Made by a program: the position numbers and the translations under genes | The notes under the pieces: generated by a model | What the model was told of the DNA's origin: nothing | The model's database searches: none | The model's input: the letters and a program-made list of their open reading frames with translations, nothing else | Origin: Isochrysis galbana | Lineage: Eukaryota; Haptophyta; Isochrysidales; Isochrysidaceae | Direction of reading: 5' to 3' | Assembly: GCA_018136815.1 (NCBI GenBank) | Contig: CM030941.1 | Coordinates: 1,983,582 to 2,047,581 of the forward strand | Length of the DNA stretch: 64,000 bases | Shown here: one piece after another, positions 17,947-27,800 of the stretch | Layout: every line of letters begins with the position of its first letter | Numbering within the stretch: position 1 is the stretch's first letter

Positions 17947-20900
17947 GTCGCCGGCGGGGCCCACGTCCGCGCTGTTACCCCGCTACCAGTCCAGGGTAGT
18001 GGGCCTGAACGCCACCCACCAAAAGATCGTATTATGCTACGGCCGAGTACTTCTACGGCCTCCAACCGGTACCCTAAGATTCCGCAAGTTCCAGACAAGC
18101 CCTTCCACCTCCACCCCCCTCTTTCTCCTGCCTCCTCGCCGATTACCCCTATTTCTCCCAATGCTGATAATTCCATCCTGGTTCTCGATATCACGCACGA
18201 GTCCTCCAAACCAAGTCAATCGTCCCCGCCTCTCTATCAACTCAAGCCGCTGAACCGCTACCCCACGCCACTCCCCAAGCATCAACAGTCCAAGACCTCA
18301 CGGTCTGCGAAAATCCAGCCGCCGCAGGCCCAATCCAACCTTCAATCTCTCAAATCAAATTTCGCATGTCCGAGCCACAAAACGTCTCCCGAGTACGAGT
18401 CCGAGTCCAAGTCACGTTCAGAATTGCCCTCTTCGTCTTACGCCACCGCGCGCCCATCTACGAGTCTGAGCCCAGTCCAGTCATCACCGGTATCACCAGT
18501 CTCCATCGCTACGACGATGGAGGCGCAGTTCTCCGGTTTTTCCCCACTTTCTTTCGAGTCCGAGTCCAAGCCTGTTTTGAGCAAACCCCGTTCTGAGCCA
18601 TCCGAGTCCGAGTCCGAGTCCGAGTTTACAATGTCACCGAGCCCTACCACGCGGTCGACCGCAGGATTAACGGAGCTCCAGCCACCCACTGAGCCTCCGA
18701 CGACCACTCCTTCCGAGGGAGTGTTCACCTTCGGTCCTCCACGCCCCGAGTCTGAGTCATTTGGAATCTCCGGTCACGTCCAGAATTCCAACCACACCCG
18801 AGCCCCGTTTCACGAGCCACCGCGTATCGAGTCCAAACACAAGCTGACGCCGAAGCCCTCGACGACAGCCACTGTGTCCTTATCCCAGCCACCGTTTCGA
18901 GTCTCGCCGCAGCCGGCCTGCCACTCCAGCAAGCTGCACGCCGCCGAGCCGATCCCTTCCGTTTCCGTTCCGAGTCCGAGTCCAATCGCACAAGACAATG
19001 CATCCCGAGCCCGCGTAATCAAGCCCGTCACCGAGTCCGAGATTACGGCCGCACCGAGCCAACCGGTGCTGGCCACCGTGCCCCTATCGTCATCACAAGC
19101 TTCAGCCTCGTCCTCACCGACGGTTGCGACGCCAGGGGGCTTCACCTTTGGGCCGGCACCGTCCGTTCCCATTTCGAAAGTGAGCCCTGTTTTCAGTGCC
19201 CAGCACGCCAGAAACGACGAGTCCGAGTCCGAGTACCAATTAACGTCACCGCGGAGTCTGCGGTCGACCACCGGCGTTCCCACGCCACCCCATCAACCGA
19301 GAGCCATGGAGGAGCTGGCACAGCCGTCTCCTAGCCCCTCTCAAGTCGCCGAGTCTTCCGAATTCGAGTCTGAATCCACCGTAATTTCAGCGGTCCATCC
19401 ACCCGCTAGCCCGAGCCAAGTCCTCCGAAGAATGCTTCGCATTGCAGAACCTCTTCGGCCACCACCCACGCCAGCCGCTGCCGCAGAGCCACCACCCTGG
19501 CCTCAGCCTTCCCCGCAGCCGGCTTCTACGACAGCCACGTCCCTTCTTTCGCCGGCGCCGACCCCGCCGACGACAGATTGCAACGAAGTCGATGCCTGGC
19601 CCGATTCCTCTCCCGACGTGACCATGGAGAGTGACCACAACTCCCTTGCACGTCGAGGAACGGCAGCCTCCCAAACCGAGCTTCTACGCCCATCGAGCCA
19701 GCCCAACCGAGTCTCTAAGCCATGTCCTTCATGTCTCTCACCGGTGGTCTCGCGGCCGCGGCGTCCGTCGCCGCAATCCGACACCCCACTTCTCCGAGTT
19801 TCTTCGTCAATCCCGTCCTCTGAGCCCGTCTCCACGTCGTCGATATCCGAGTCTTCTTCTATTCGTCCTACGTCGCCGCGGCCACCGGTCGCAGCCTCCA
19901 AGCACTGCCTGCCTCTCGATACCACTGCCACCGCCATCATGCGCGTGGCAGCGATCAATGCGTCCGCGATCCAGTCCTTCGATTCCTCTCGAAACAACTC
20001 CGATGTCGGCACCCGCGATGATACCCCGTCACCCGCTCTCCACGCTCTCGCCTCTCTTCGTGCACGAGCGAGCGGCTCTGCGGTGGTATTACCTCGGCAC
20101 CTCACGGAGGCAGCCCAAGAGCTCCGCCGGCCGCGCAGTGGCACCTTAGCCTCGCCTGCCGCCGCGCTACCCAAGCACTTCGATGAGCTTTGCGCTGAGC
20201 TCACGAAGACGAGTCAACAAGTCCAAGACGGGCTGACTTCTGGCTGTCACGCCCCACGAGTTCTCGTCGTTGGTGAGACTAGCGGCGTCGTCTCCTCCAT
20301 GTTCCTACTCGCCGGAGCTGATGTAGCTACGTGCGATTTCTATCCTTCCGAGATTGACTACGTGCCCCACTTCCAAGGCGACGCGCTTCATGTCCAAAAC
20401 CTAGGTTGGGACCTAGTCATCGCCCACCCGCCCTGCACGTACCTCTCCGCCGTCAGCAGTCAATGGCTCTCCCAAGAACCCGGACGTCGTGCCGCTCTTG
20501 AGTCGGCCGCCCGCGTCTTCAAGTCAATGGCCTCCGCCACTGCTCCGTTTGTAGCGGTTGAGAACCCTCGGATGCATGCGGAAGCTCGCCGTTTAGTCGG
20601 GGGGTTGACCCCGACCCAATTCGTCCAACCCTGGGAGCACGGCGCTGGACACCAGAAAGCCACCGGGTTGTACCTCACCAAAGGGCTGCCGCCTCTCCAG
20701 CCAACCTGCGTCGTGGATGGCCGTGAGTCGGCCATGGCTAACCTCTCTCCTTCACCGCACCGTGGCGCTCTTCGCAGCCGCACCTACGTCGGTGTAGCTG
20801 GAGCGATGGCGACCCATTGGATGCCTGTTCTTCTTCGACATTTGAGCCAACAGGGAGACCAGCCATCGACGAAGAAACTGTCCGCGTTGGAGCTACTCGC

Positions 20901-23900
20901 TTGCGCGCGGCGCAGCCTATCGGACCGGCCTTCCCTTAGCTCGACTGAGGCTACCGCATACGAGCCGTGGTCGGCTCTTCATCGTTATGAGAGGGGGAGG
21001 GAATCTAGTGAAGTTTCTTCCGACCCCGTTGTTTCCCGTCCAGCTACTCCCGAGTCAGACAACCACGAAGACCAAAAAGAAACCCACGATAACCACGACA
21101 ACGACACGCCACTCTACGCCTCCGAGTCTACTCTCCACGACCCATTCTCTCCATGGACCGCCCCGCCTCCGGCACGCGCGAGCTCGCCGCGTCCGACGAC
21201 GCCGACGACTCTCCGGAAGCGGCGCCAACAATGGCAATCATTCGGAGTGAACGGGGACCAGAAATGGTCCAACGTCACGCTCGAAACCGCTGACGAAATA
21301 AGAGCGCAAGCTCTAGCCGGACGAGGCGCCGACGAGGAATCCGACCTCGCCGCTGCCGTCCGAGCGCCGATCGAGTTCGTGGAAGCCAAAGGCATCCGCG
21401 CCGAAGAGCTAGCCTCATTAGTTCGAAGACCCAAGACAGAAGCCCAAGCTCGTCTCGAGAAAGACTGGGAAAAGATGTCCGACCACCCGAGGCACCCCAC
21501 CGACAAGAGAGGCCTGGGATACACTAGTCCCAAGCTATCACCCTGCACCGCTACCAACGAGGACGACGCCTCTAGACCCTCTGCCACGATAGCGGCAGTC
21601 GGATTACCCGAAGAGACGACGATCACCATGACGACGAATTCACCCGAGCAACCACGCTGTCGACCAACCCCGTCCCCGTCCGACACCATCGCACACGTGA
21701 CCGCGCACCGACCGGATAGCGTCGTGGATACCCTACCATCTGCCTACCCAAGGCATTGCCTATATGTTCGAGACCTAGTGGTCTGCCGCTCCGGCGAGGC
21801 TACCGGCAAAGAAGGAGTTATCTTAGCCGACTCCGCTCTCACGGTCAACAGCACACTCGCTGATACCGGAGCTGGCCCGTCGGTCGTGACCACTTCCCTC
21901 TTGTCCAGCCTACCCAAAGACGCATGCGTCGAGCGGCTGCCACAAGCCGTAGTGACACCGCTTCACGGTCCGGACGGCCTGCCTCTTATCACGCGAGGCA
22001 AGGCTCGAATCGTCTTCTCCGTCGGTGGATTTCTCTTTCGTCATACGTTCATGGTGATTGAAGGCAACCCGATGCTGCTGCTCGGGAACGACTTCTTAGC
22101 CACGCACGCCGCTTCGATTCAGCTCGCCTCCGACAGCGCGGACGGCTCTATCACCCTCGGTGCTCCATCCACGGTGGCTCCTCTTGAGGTTAATGGCAGT
22201 CCAAGCCCCGACACTCCGCCGATCTTTCGCGTCTCGACGTCACCGATAGCGGTGGTCCCTGTCAGCATGACTTGTGCACAGGTCTGTCCGACCTCCGCGA
22301 ACCCAATCACGACTGACTTCTTCCGAGGGCCGCAGGCCACCAAAAACGACAACCAGCTAGTCACCGAGCCTCTCTTCAGCACGGCCGATGAGTTTGCCGC
22401 CAAAGCGCCGGCATCATGTGGCTCCGAGTACCTCCTATACACCCACGAACCTATCACGATCCCGGCCTATCATCGGGCAACGTTTCACGTCCGAATTCCG
22501 CTAGCTCTTCGAGAACACGAAGACTGCGCCATGCTCGTGGACCGACTCCCTACGCGTGAAACGATCGATAGCTCTCCTCTCGTCATTCCCCAAGTAGAGA
22601 GGTCGAACTCCGACCACACCATCGCGGTTACGGTGGTCAACACTGACCCCAAACCTCTACACCTTCCGTCGTTCCATCCTGTAGCTTCGCTACAGGTTCG
22701 ATTCAAAATTCACGCTGGAACATATCGCCGCGTCGGGGCCGTTAACTCGCCGGATGTGATTGAGTCGCTCGACGAGGACCAGCGTAAGCTCCTCGAGGCA
22801 GCCAAGATCGACCCCGAAGGCCGTCTCTCGATGCCCCAACGTGAACAAGTTCGTCGTCTACTGGCCCGACGTATCGCTGCTTTCGCAATTGACCCGACCA
22901 ACCCGAATCACACTCACGTGATGGAGGTAGAGCTACCGCTCAATCCCGGAGCCGAAGCTCACCGCCACGCACCGTCTAGAGTTGGACGAGAGGGTGAGAA
23001 GATCATAGAGGACGAAGTTTGCAAGATGGAGTCCGCGGGCATCATTAGGAAATCAAATTCGTCGTGGGCCTCTCGAGTCGTGCTAGTCACTAAGAAGGAT
23101 GGCTCCGTACGTTTCTGCGTAGATTATCGCGACGTCAACTCCAAGCTTCGTCTAGAGGACAGCCCTCTTCCCCTCACGGTAGAAGCCATCGACCGATTGT
23201 CGTCCGGCCAAGGCAACCTTGATTCTCTATTCCTTTGCACCTTGGACCTGGCATCTGGTTTCTGGGGTATACCGATCAAAGAGTCCGATAAACATATCAC
23301 CGCGTTCACTACTCATCGCGGCAAGTACGAGTTCAATTACTTGCCTTTTGGTGTTCAGTCCGGTCCCTCGTATATGTGCCGCCTCATGGACGCCGTTCTC
23401 GGTGGGCTGGCATGGGAGATTTGTATGCCATACTTGGATGATGTCGGCGCCTGGTCGACAGGCGTAGGTGACTCGCTGCAGGCCAGGGAAGAGTCGTCAT
23501 TCCAACAAATGTTACACCGTCTTGATCTTGTCTTGGAACGTCTCATTTGGGCGGGCCTCACTTGCAAGATGTCGAAATGCGTTTTCTTTGCCACCTCGGC
23601 TGAATATCTCGGCCACGTTGTTTCGCGTGAAGGTCTTCGGATGGATCCCAAGAAAGTGGAAGCCGTCTCGAAAATCGACCCTACCCAAATCAACTCTATC
23701 GAAGCCGTCCGTTCTTTCCTTGGACTGTGCTCGTACTACCGCCGTTTTATACGCCGTTTTGCGATCCGTGCAGCGCCGTTAACCGCTCTCACGCGGAAAG
23801 GGTGCGATGTCCCGGTCGAGTCGCAAACAGAAGCCTGTCGCCAGGCTATCGAAGATCTCAAGCAAGCTATCTGTGAAGAACCCGTACTCGCACCTCCTCG

Positions 23901-25173
23901 AGACGACCGTCCTTTCCTCGTTAAGACCGACGGTGCTAGCAAGCTCGGCATCGCCGGCGTCCTTGCTCAGAAAGACGACGAAGGGAGAGAGCGCGTTGTT
24001 GCATACTACGGTCGTAGTTTGAGTCCGGCTGAGCGCCATTGGACAGTTACTGAAATCGAACTTCTAGCAGCGCTAGAATCGATCCGAAATTGGAGGCCTT
24101 ATCTTTGGGGTCGCCACTTCACCCTCGTCGTAGACCATTCAGCTTTGCGCTGGCTTCACACGATGAAAGATCAAGTCACCGGTGGTCCAGCCTCGCGCCT
24201 CATGCGATGGGTCCTGAAGCTAGCCGAATATCGATTCGACGTCGTGCACAAACCTGGAGTCACTCACTGGGACGCCGACGGCTTATCCCGCCTAGTTGCT
24301 CTCGAGCCCGATCACGATCCTCTCCATCTCGAGGAGAGTGACGTCCATTCTTTCGATTCTTCCGAAATTCACGACATAGTTGCCGCCGCGGTTACTTCAT
24401 CCACCCTCACCGCTCGCCGCCAACAAGCAAACGATAGGCTCGCTCGTCAAGCATCGGAATCTTCGGAGTCGATTACCTCCTCGTATCTCGATGTGGGCGT
24501 GCCTCATGCCGACGAATTGCGTCAAGCGCTCTCTACCGACGAGTTCGCTAGCTCGATCATTTCTGAACTCGAGTCGATCCTTCCGAAAGCTTCCTCTTCG
24601 ATCGACTCTAGCTCGTCGTCGAAGAAGAGGTCCCGATTCCTGCTTCGCGATGGCCTACTCTACTACCGCTCCTCAGAGGCGGAAGAGGCTCCTCTTCGTT
24701 TATACATTCCGGAGTCCCTTCGTGACACGTACCTCCGCGCCTACCATGACCACCTTGGTCACCCAGGTGCGACAAGGATGACTACCCTACTTCGTTCTCG
24801 AGTTTACTGGCCTGGCCTATCCGCCTCTGTATCGGAGTACGTTCGAGAGTGCCATGAATGCACTCTTGGCAAACCGTTACCGCGACCGCTCGCCCATCCA
24901 TCCGGTCTTTCTATCGGATCCTATCCTTTCGACGTCGTCTATTGCGATATTCTTTCGATGGCTCCCACCCACGACTTCGTATCCGGCCGCTCCGGTTTTG
25001 ATAAGCTGATTGTTTTCGTCGATTCTCTCTCTCGTTGGATTGAAGCTGAGCCTTGCAACGGTAACCCCTCGTCCGCGAAATGTCTGGACGTCTTCATGCT
25101 CTCATCGTATCTCGTTATGGAGTCCCTCGCCAACTTCGAACCGACGCCGGCTCGAATCTTTGCTCTCGGTTAG
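17947..25173 (+). CDS. Gypsy pol with methyltransferase-like domain, protease, RT, RNase H, integrase (copy A)
   Basis: First ATG at 18034 (2379 residues), but the frame is open from the gag TAG. Numbering from 18034: residues 1-730 are Ser/Pro-rich with Ser-Glu repeats; about 740-940 is the methyltransferase-like domain, with a nucleotide-binding VVGETSG and CDFYPSE, PPC (Cys801) and ENP (Glu843); the aspartic protease DTGAG is at 1277; RT runs about 1630-1830 with YLDD at 1800; RNase H has KTDGASKLG and TEIELLAAL; the integrase zinc motif is HHCC-type (HLGHPG...CHEC). The core begins at CDILSMAP and breaks near residue 2355: one G present in copies B and C is missing around 25098, giving a premature stop at 25171. 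Confidence 0.93.
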   Translation, partial: VAGGAHVRAVTPLPVQGSGPERHPPKDRIMLRPSTSTASNRYPKIPQVPDKPFHLHPPLSPASSPITPISPNADNSILVLDITHESSKPSQSSPPLYQLKPLNRYPTPLPKHQQSKTSRSAKIQPPQAQSNLQSLKSNFACPSHKTSPEYESESKSRSELPSSSYATARPSTSLSPVQSSPVSPVSIATTMEAQFSGFSPLSFESESKPVLSKPRSEPSESESESEFTMSPSPTTRSTAGLTELQPPTEPPTTTPSEGVFTFGPPRPESESFGISGHVQNSNHTRAPFHEPPRIESKHKLTPKPSTTATVSLSQPPFRVSPQPACHSSKLHAAEPIPSVSVPSPSPIAQDNASRARVIKPVTESEITAAPSQPVLATVPLSSSQASASSSPTVATPGGFTFGPAPSVPISKVSPVFSAQHARNDESESEYQLTSPRSLRSTTGVPTPPHQPRAMEELAQPSPSPSQVAESSEFESESTVISAVHPPASPSQVLRRMLRIAEPLRPPPTPAAAAEPPPWPQPSPQPASTTATSLLSPAPTPPTTDCNEVDAWPDSSPDVTMESDHNSLARRGTAASQTELLRPSSQPNRVSKPCPSCLSPVVSRPRRPSPQSDTPLLRVSSSIPSSEPVSTSSISESSSIRPTSPRPPVAASKHCLPLDTTATAIMRVAAINASAIQSFDSSRNNSDVGTRDDTPSPALHALASLRARASGSAVVLPRHLTEAAQELRRPRSGTLASPAAALPKHFDELCAELTKTSQQVQDGLTSGCHAPRVLVVGETSGVVSSMFLLAGADVATCDFYPSEIDYVPHFQGDALHVQNLGWDLVIAHPPCTYLSAVSSQWLSQEPGRRAALESAARVFKSMASATAPFVAVENPRMHAEARRLVGGLTPTQFVQPWEHGAGHQKATGLYLTKGLPPLQPTCVVDGRESAMANLSPSPHRGALRSRTYVGVAGAMATHWMPVLLRHLSQQGDQPSTKKLSALELLACARRSLSDRPSLSSTEATAYEPWSALHRYERGRESSEVSSDPVVSRPATPESDNHEDQKETHDNHDNDTPLYASESTLHDPFSPWTAPPPARASSPRPTTPTTLRKRRQQWQSFGVNGDQKWSNVTLETADEIRAQALAGRGADEESDLAAAVRAPIEFVEAKGIRAEELASLVRRPKTEAQARLEKDWEKMSDHPRHPTDKRGLGYTSPKLSPCTATNEDDASRPSATIAAVGLPEETTITMTTNSPEQPRCRPTPSPSDTIAHVTAHRPDSVVDTLPSAYPRHCLYVRDLVVCRSGEATGKEGVILADSALTVNSTLADTGAGPSVVTTSLLSSLPKDACVERLPQAVVTPLHGPDGLPLITRGKARIVFSVGGFLFRHTFMVIEGNPMLLLGNDFLATHAASIQLASDSADGSITLGAPSTVAPLEVNGSPSPDTPPIFRVSTSPIAVVPVSMTCAQVCPTSANPITTDFFRGPQATKNDNQLVTEPLFSTADEFAAKAPASCGSEYLLYTHEPITIPAYHRATFHVRIPLALREHEDCAMLVDRLPTRETIDSSPLVIPQVERSNSDHTIAVTVVNTDPKPLHLPSFHPVASLQVRFKIHAGTYRRVGAVNSPDVIESLDEDQRKLLEAAKIDPEGRLSMPQREQVRRLLARRIAAFAIDPTNPNHTHVMEVELPLNPGAEAHRHAPSRVGREGEKIIEDEVCKMESAGIIRKSNSSWASRVVLVTKKDGSVRFCVDYRDVNSKLRLEDSPLPLTVEAIDRLSSGQGNLDSLFLCTLDLASGFWGIPIKESDKHITAFTTHRGKYEFNYLPFGVQSGPSYMCRLMDAVLGGLAWEICMPYLDDVGAWSTGVGDSLQAREESSFQQMLHRLDLVLERLIWAGLTCKMSKCVFFATSAEYLGHVVSREGLRMDPKKVEAVSKIDPTQINSIEAVRSFLGLCSYYRRFIRRFAIRAAPLTALTRKGCDVPVESQTEACRQAIEDLKQAICEEPVLAPPRDDRPFLVKTDGASKLGIAGVLAQKDDEGRERVVAYYGRSLSPAERHWTVTEIELLAALESIRNWRPYLWGRHFTLVVDHSALRWLHTMKDQVTGGPASRLMRWVLKLAEYRFDVVHKPGVTHWDADGLSRLVALEPDHDPLHLEESDVHSFDSSEIHDIVAAAVTSSTLTARRQQANDRLARQASESSESITSSYLDVGVPHADELRQALSTDEFASSIISELESILPKASSSIDSSSSSKKRSRFLLRDGLLYYRSSEAEEAPLRLYIPESLRDTYLRAYHDHLGHPGATRMTTLLRSRVYWPGLSASVSEYVRECHECTLGKPLPRPLAHPSGLSIGSYPFDVVYCDILSMAPTHDFVSGRSGFDKLIVFVDSLSRWIEAEPCNGNPSSAKCLDVFMLSSYLVMESLANFEPTPARIFALG

Positions 25174-26147
25174 TGGACCTAATTCTCAAAGCGACCGGCA
25201 CGGACTTGAGCACTACTGAAGCCTATCGCCACGAAGGCGTAGGGCTAGTGGAGAGAGCTCAACAAACTCTCCTCACGATGACTCGAGTCTCCAATGAAGG
25301 CGGCGCCCATTGGGTCGACCACCTTCCGTTTCTTCTCATGTCTATGCGAGCGACCGCCGGTCGCGTCGTACCCAAGTCACCCGCGGCTATCTTGTTTGGT
25401 TGGGAGCTTCGTCTTCCAGCTCAACTTTCTGACCCTGCTCCTGTTCTCGAGTTGCTTCCATCTAGGCCTCCGTCCGATGCCGTCATTTACGCCACCGAGC
25501 TCAATAAGAAGCTTCTCGAGTCGTGGCGTTCCGCCCTCGAAAGTACTCAAGAAGCGCAACGCGAATCGATGCGCTCCGCCTCTCAAAAGTCTAAACTCGG
25601 CGTCACGTTCAAGCCCGGAGACAGAGTTTGTCGTCGAATCCCTGGCCACGCCAACAAACTTCAATACCTCTACTCCGGTCCCTACCGAGTAGAAGAAGTA
25701 ATCTCGGCCACTCGTTACCGTCTACGCGATCTCGAAAACCGACAAGTTAAGGATGAAGTTCACATCTCCAATCTTCGTCCGTACTTCACCATCACCGATT
25801 CTTCTCCGCTCACCGATGATGAGTACTTGGTCGAAGAGTTACTCGATCGCAAGGGCGATGGAGTTTCATTCAAGTATCTCGTCAAATGGCGCGGCTATCC
25901 TCGTTCTGAAGCTACTTGGGAGTCTCGAATTGAGTTGCTTCGGCGTTGTGCTGATCTAGTTGAGTCGTACGACACCACCTTCGACCGCCGTCCGGTTCAA
26001 CCCCAAGCTCACTCCGCTGTAGACTCCTCTTCAAGTCCAAGCTCAAGTTCCCAATCCAATCAAGTTATTCCACGTCGAATTCAAGAGACAAGTCGTACTC
26101 CTCCTGATCTGCCTTCGAGTCGTACTCGTTCTCGTTCACAATCGTAG
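25080..26147 (+). pseudogene. Integrase remainder and chromodomain (copy A)
   Basis: This continues the pol of copy A in a shifted frame after the one-base deletion. It contains the rest of the integrase core: RTDAGSN (second Asp) and HEGVGLVER (Glu), then the C-terminal integrase barrel (FKPGDRVCRRIPG). A chromodomain ends the protein (EYLVEELLDRKGDGVSFKYLVKWRGYPRSEATWE, written here only as the start and the aromatic cage Y, W, W landmarks). Ser/Arg-rich codons follow to the stop. In the intact element this chromodomain probably steers integration toward particular chromatin. Confidence 0.9.
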
Positions 26148-26285
26148 CGCTAAGTCGACCGGAAGTGGATGATTAGCGTCGCGTCAGCGCCTGACCCAGC
26201 GCAACTGCCCGAGCAAAACTCCTGTAAAAGGGAGAACGTGGTAGGACGTGACGTACGAAATCGGGGGCCGCCGCGCTAAGCTGCC

Positions 26286-26296
26286 GATTTTGTGCT
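26286..26296 (+). promoter_or_regulatory. 11-base block complementary to the presumed primer-binding site
   Basis: GATTTTGTGCT lies in the 3' untranslated part of copy A, about 110 bases before the LTR. It is the exact reverse complement of the 11 bases directly following the 5' LTR of the same family (56777-56787 in copy B). The same block is present in copy B at 45806-45816. Its role is inferred only. Confidence 0.4.
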
Positions 26297-26395
26297 CGCT
26301 TTGGATCCATGGGTTAATCCTCCTCCTCTAGGTCTCTCGTCTCGTATGGTTAAATGAACTCTCTTGGCTCGACATCGGGAGACGTCTCGATTTAA

Positions 26396-26404
26396 GTCGG
26401 GGGG
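26396..26404 (+). promoter_or_regulatory. Polypurine tract of copy A
   Basis: A short purine run AAGTCGGGGGG ends immediately before TGTTG, the first bases of the LTR, the normal place for the plus-strand primer. Copy B has the same run at 45698-45706 on the minus strand. Confidence 0.6.
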
Positions 26405-27800
26405 TGTTGTATTCCTGCCCATCTGAAGGCTGTAGGCATGAATATTCGTGTAAGGTACGCGCTCACAATTACAATTGAACAGTTCCCTGTGTTGCCACAG
26501 ACGCACAAGACACACAGATTCGGATTCCCCATGGTCTCAAGTCCAGGTTTGCAGATTTTGGTCTCGAAATTTGCGATTCGAATTTTGTTTTTGTTGTTAC
26601 TATAATTGTTGGCTCGTTTAAGTTAATAAACCGGCATGACTTCGACTTCTCGTTCTGCAGTCGCTCTGCGAGACTCTCTCTCTCTCTCTCTCCGTCCGCC
26701 TCTCCTCGGCCGACGGCAGGAAGATTCGTCCAAAACATTCTCCGGTCCCAAGATATCTCGTGGGGGGTCTCTCCGCGCTCCGCGCTCCGCGAGGGAAAGG
26801 ACGCGATCTCGCTCCGAGATCGGCCTCGCGCCCTCCCACGCTGCCCCGCCGTGCCCTCGGTCCCTCGCCCCCCCGCGGCAGGTTCTTTCCCTCGGCGTGC
26901 CGTCCGTCGCCTCCGGCCGTTATATTAATCCCCCCCCCCGCGCGAGGTTCTCTTCTCCCCCGCGCGCGGTTCGTTTCCTCCGGCCGTCGTTGTTCCCCCC
27001 CTCGCTTCGATTCCTCTCGCGGTTCCTTCGATGATTGCCTCCATCTCGTCCGTTCTTCTTCGCGATCCTCGCGGAGGGGGCACCGACGTTTAATGTTAGT
27101 TTCGTCGCGGTTTCGATGAAAGAAAGGAAGAACGAATGGCACGCGCCTCGCGTCTCGCGTCTTGTTTCGTCGCCCCTTGCTCGTCGCTTTTCTAGAAGGT
27201 CTCTCCGCACATCGCCTTCTCCCCCCGCGCGAGTTTGGATCTCTCCTCGACCCTCCGCGTTGGCTTCAGCGGACGAGTTCCACTTTAACGATAGTTCGAA
27301 CCCTTCGGTGGCGTAGTTATGCGCTCTCTTTCCGTATATCTTCGCGCATGACGAGCGATCGCGACTTCAGCCTTCGCCGCGCGGGGAGGGGTTTGTTTAT
27401 CGTATGATTCCGGAGTGTTTACGTTAGTTTTCTGAGCCCAAGGACTTTGGTTTTTGGTTTCTTGTGAGTGATTTTTGTAGCAACTTCGTCGAGTCCCACC
27501 GTGTTCCCAAGCGAGTCCCCCCGAGTTCCCGAGTCTATACCCCGAGTCAACGAGTCAATACAAGTCAAGCACGCGCCTGAGCCACCCCCAGTCGCCTGCC
27601 ACCACCTCCCACAAGCCTCCTTCCGCACTTCCGCGCCCACCGTGCTCCGTGCGTGCGTCGTGCGTCGTGCGTCGATCACCATGCCCGTAGTCACCCCCGA
27701 GGAAAGCTCCATGAGCTCCCCACAAGAACCGCGTTCCGCGCTAGCTGCCGGCGCGCCCTCGCAGGCAATCTCCAAGAGTGAGATCAGCCGTGCTCTGACA
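26405..27800 (+). repeat. 3' LTR of gypsy copy A
   Basis: 1396 bp, beginning TGTTGTATTCCTGCCC and ending GCTCTGACA, so it has the usual TG...CA ends. It matches copy B's LTR (44297-45697) over its full length, and the end of similarity defines the 3' edge. The plus-strand ORFs running over 27468-28238 and others inside it are not conserved genes. It contains a (TC)n run near 26670-26695. Confidence 0.85.

Larger units (their letters stand above)
16710..27800 (+). mobile_element. Ty3/gypsy chromovirus copy A, 5'-truncated
   Basis: The element starts abruptly inside gag (homology to copy B begins at codons for NQRIY) and lacks the 5' LTR. It runs through gag, a very long pol and the 3' LTR (26405-27800). 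The domain order protease, RT, RNase H, integrase, chromodomain places it among Ty3/gypsy chromoviruses. A methyltransferase-like domain precedes the protease. It has one frame break, in the integrase near 25098. Copies B and C are the same family and diverge from it by substitutions throughout. Confidence 0.95.

Noticed and set aside
20400-20600. Reading the PPC motif as an adenine N6-methyltransferase (DPPY) loop
   Set aside because: The motif is HPPCTYLS and is followed by ENPRMH and QPWEHG in the order seen in C5-cytosine enzymes; the DPPY/NPPY aromatic residue is missing.
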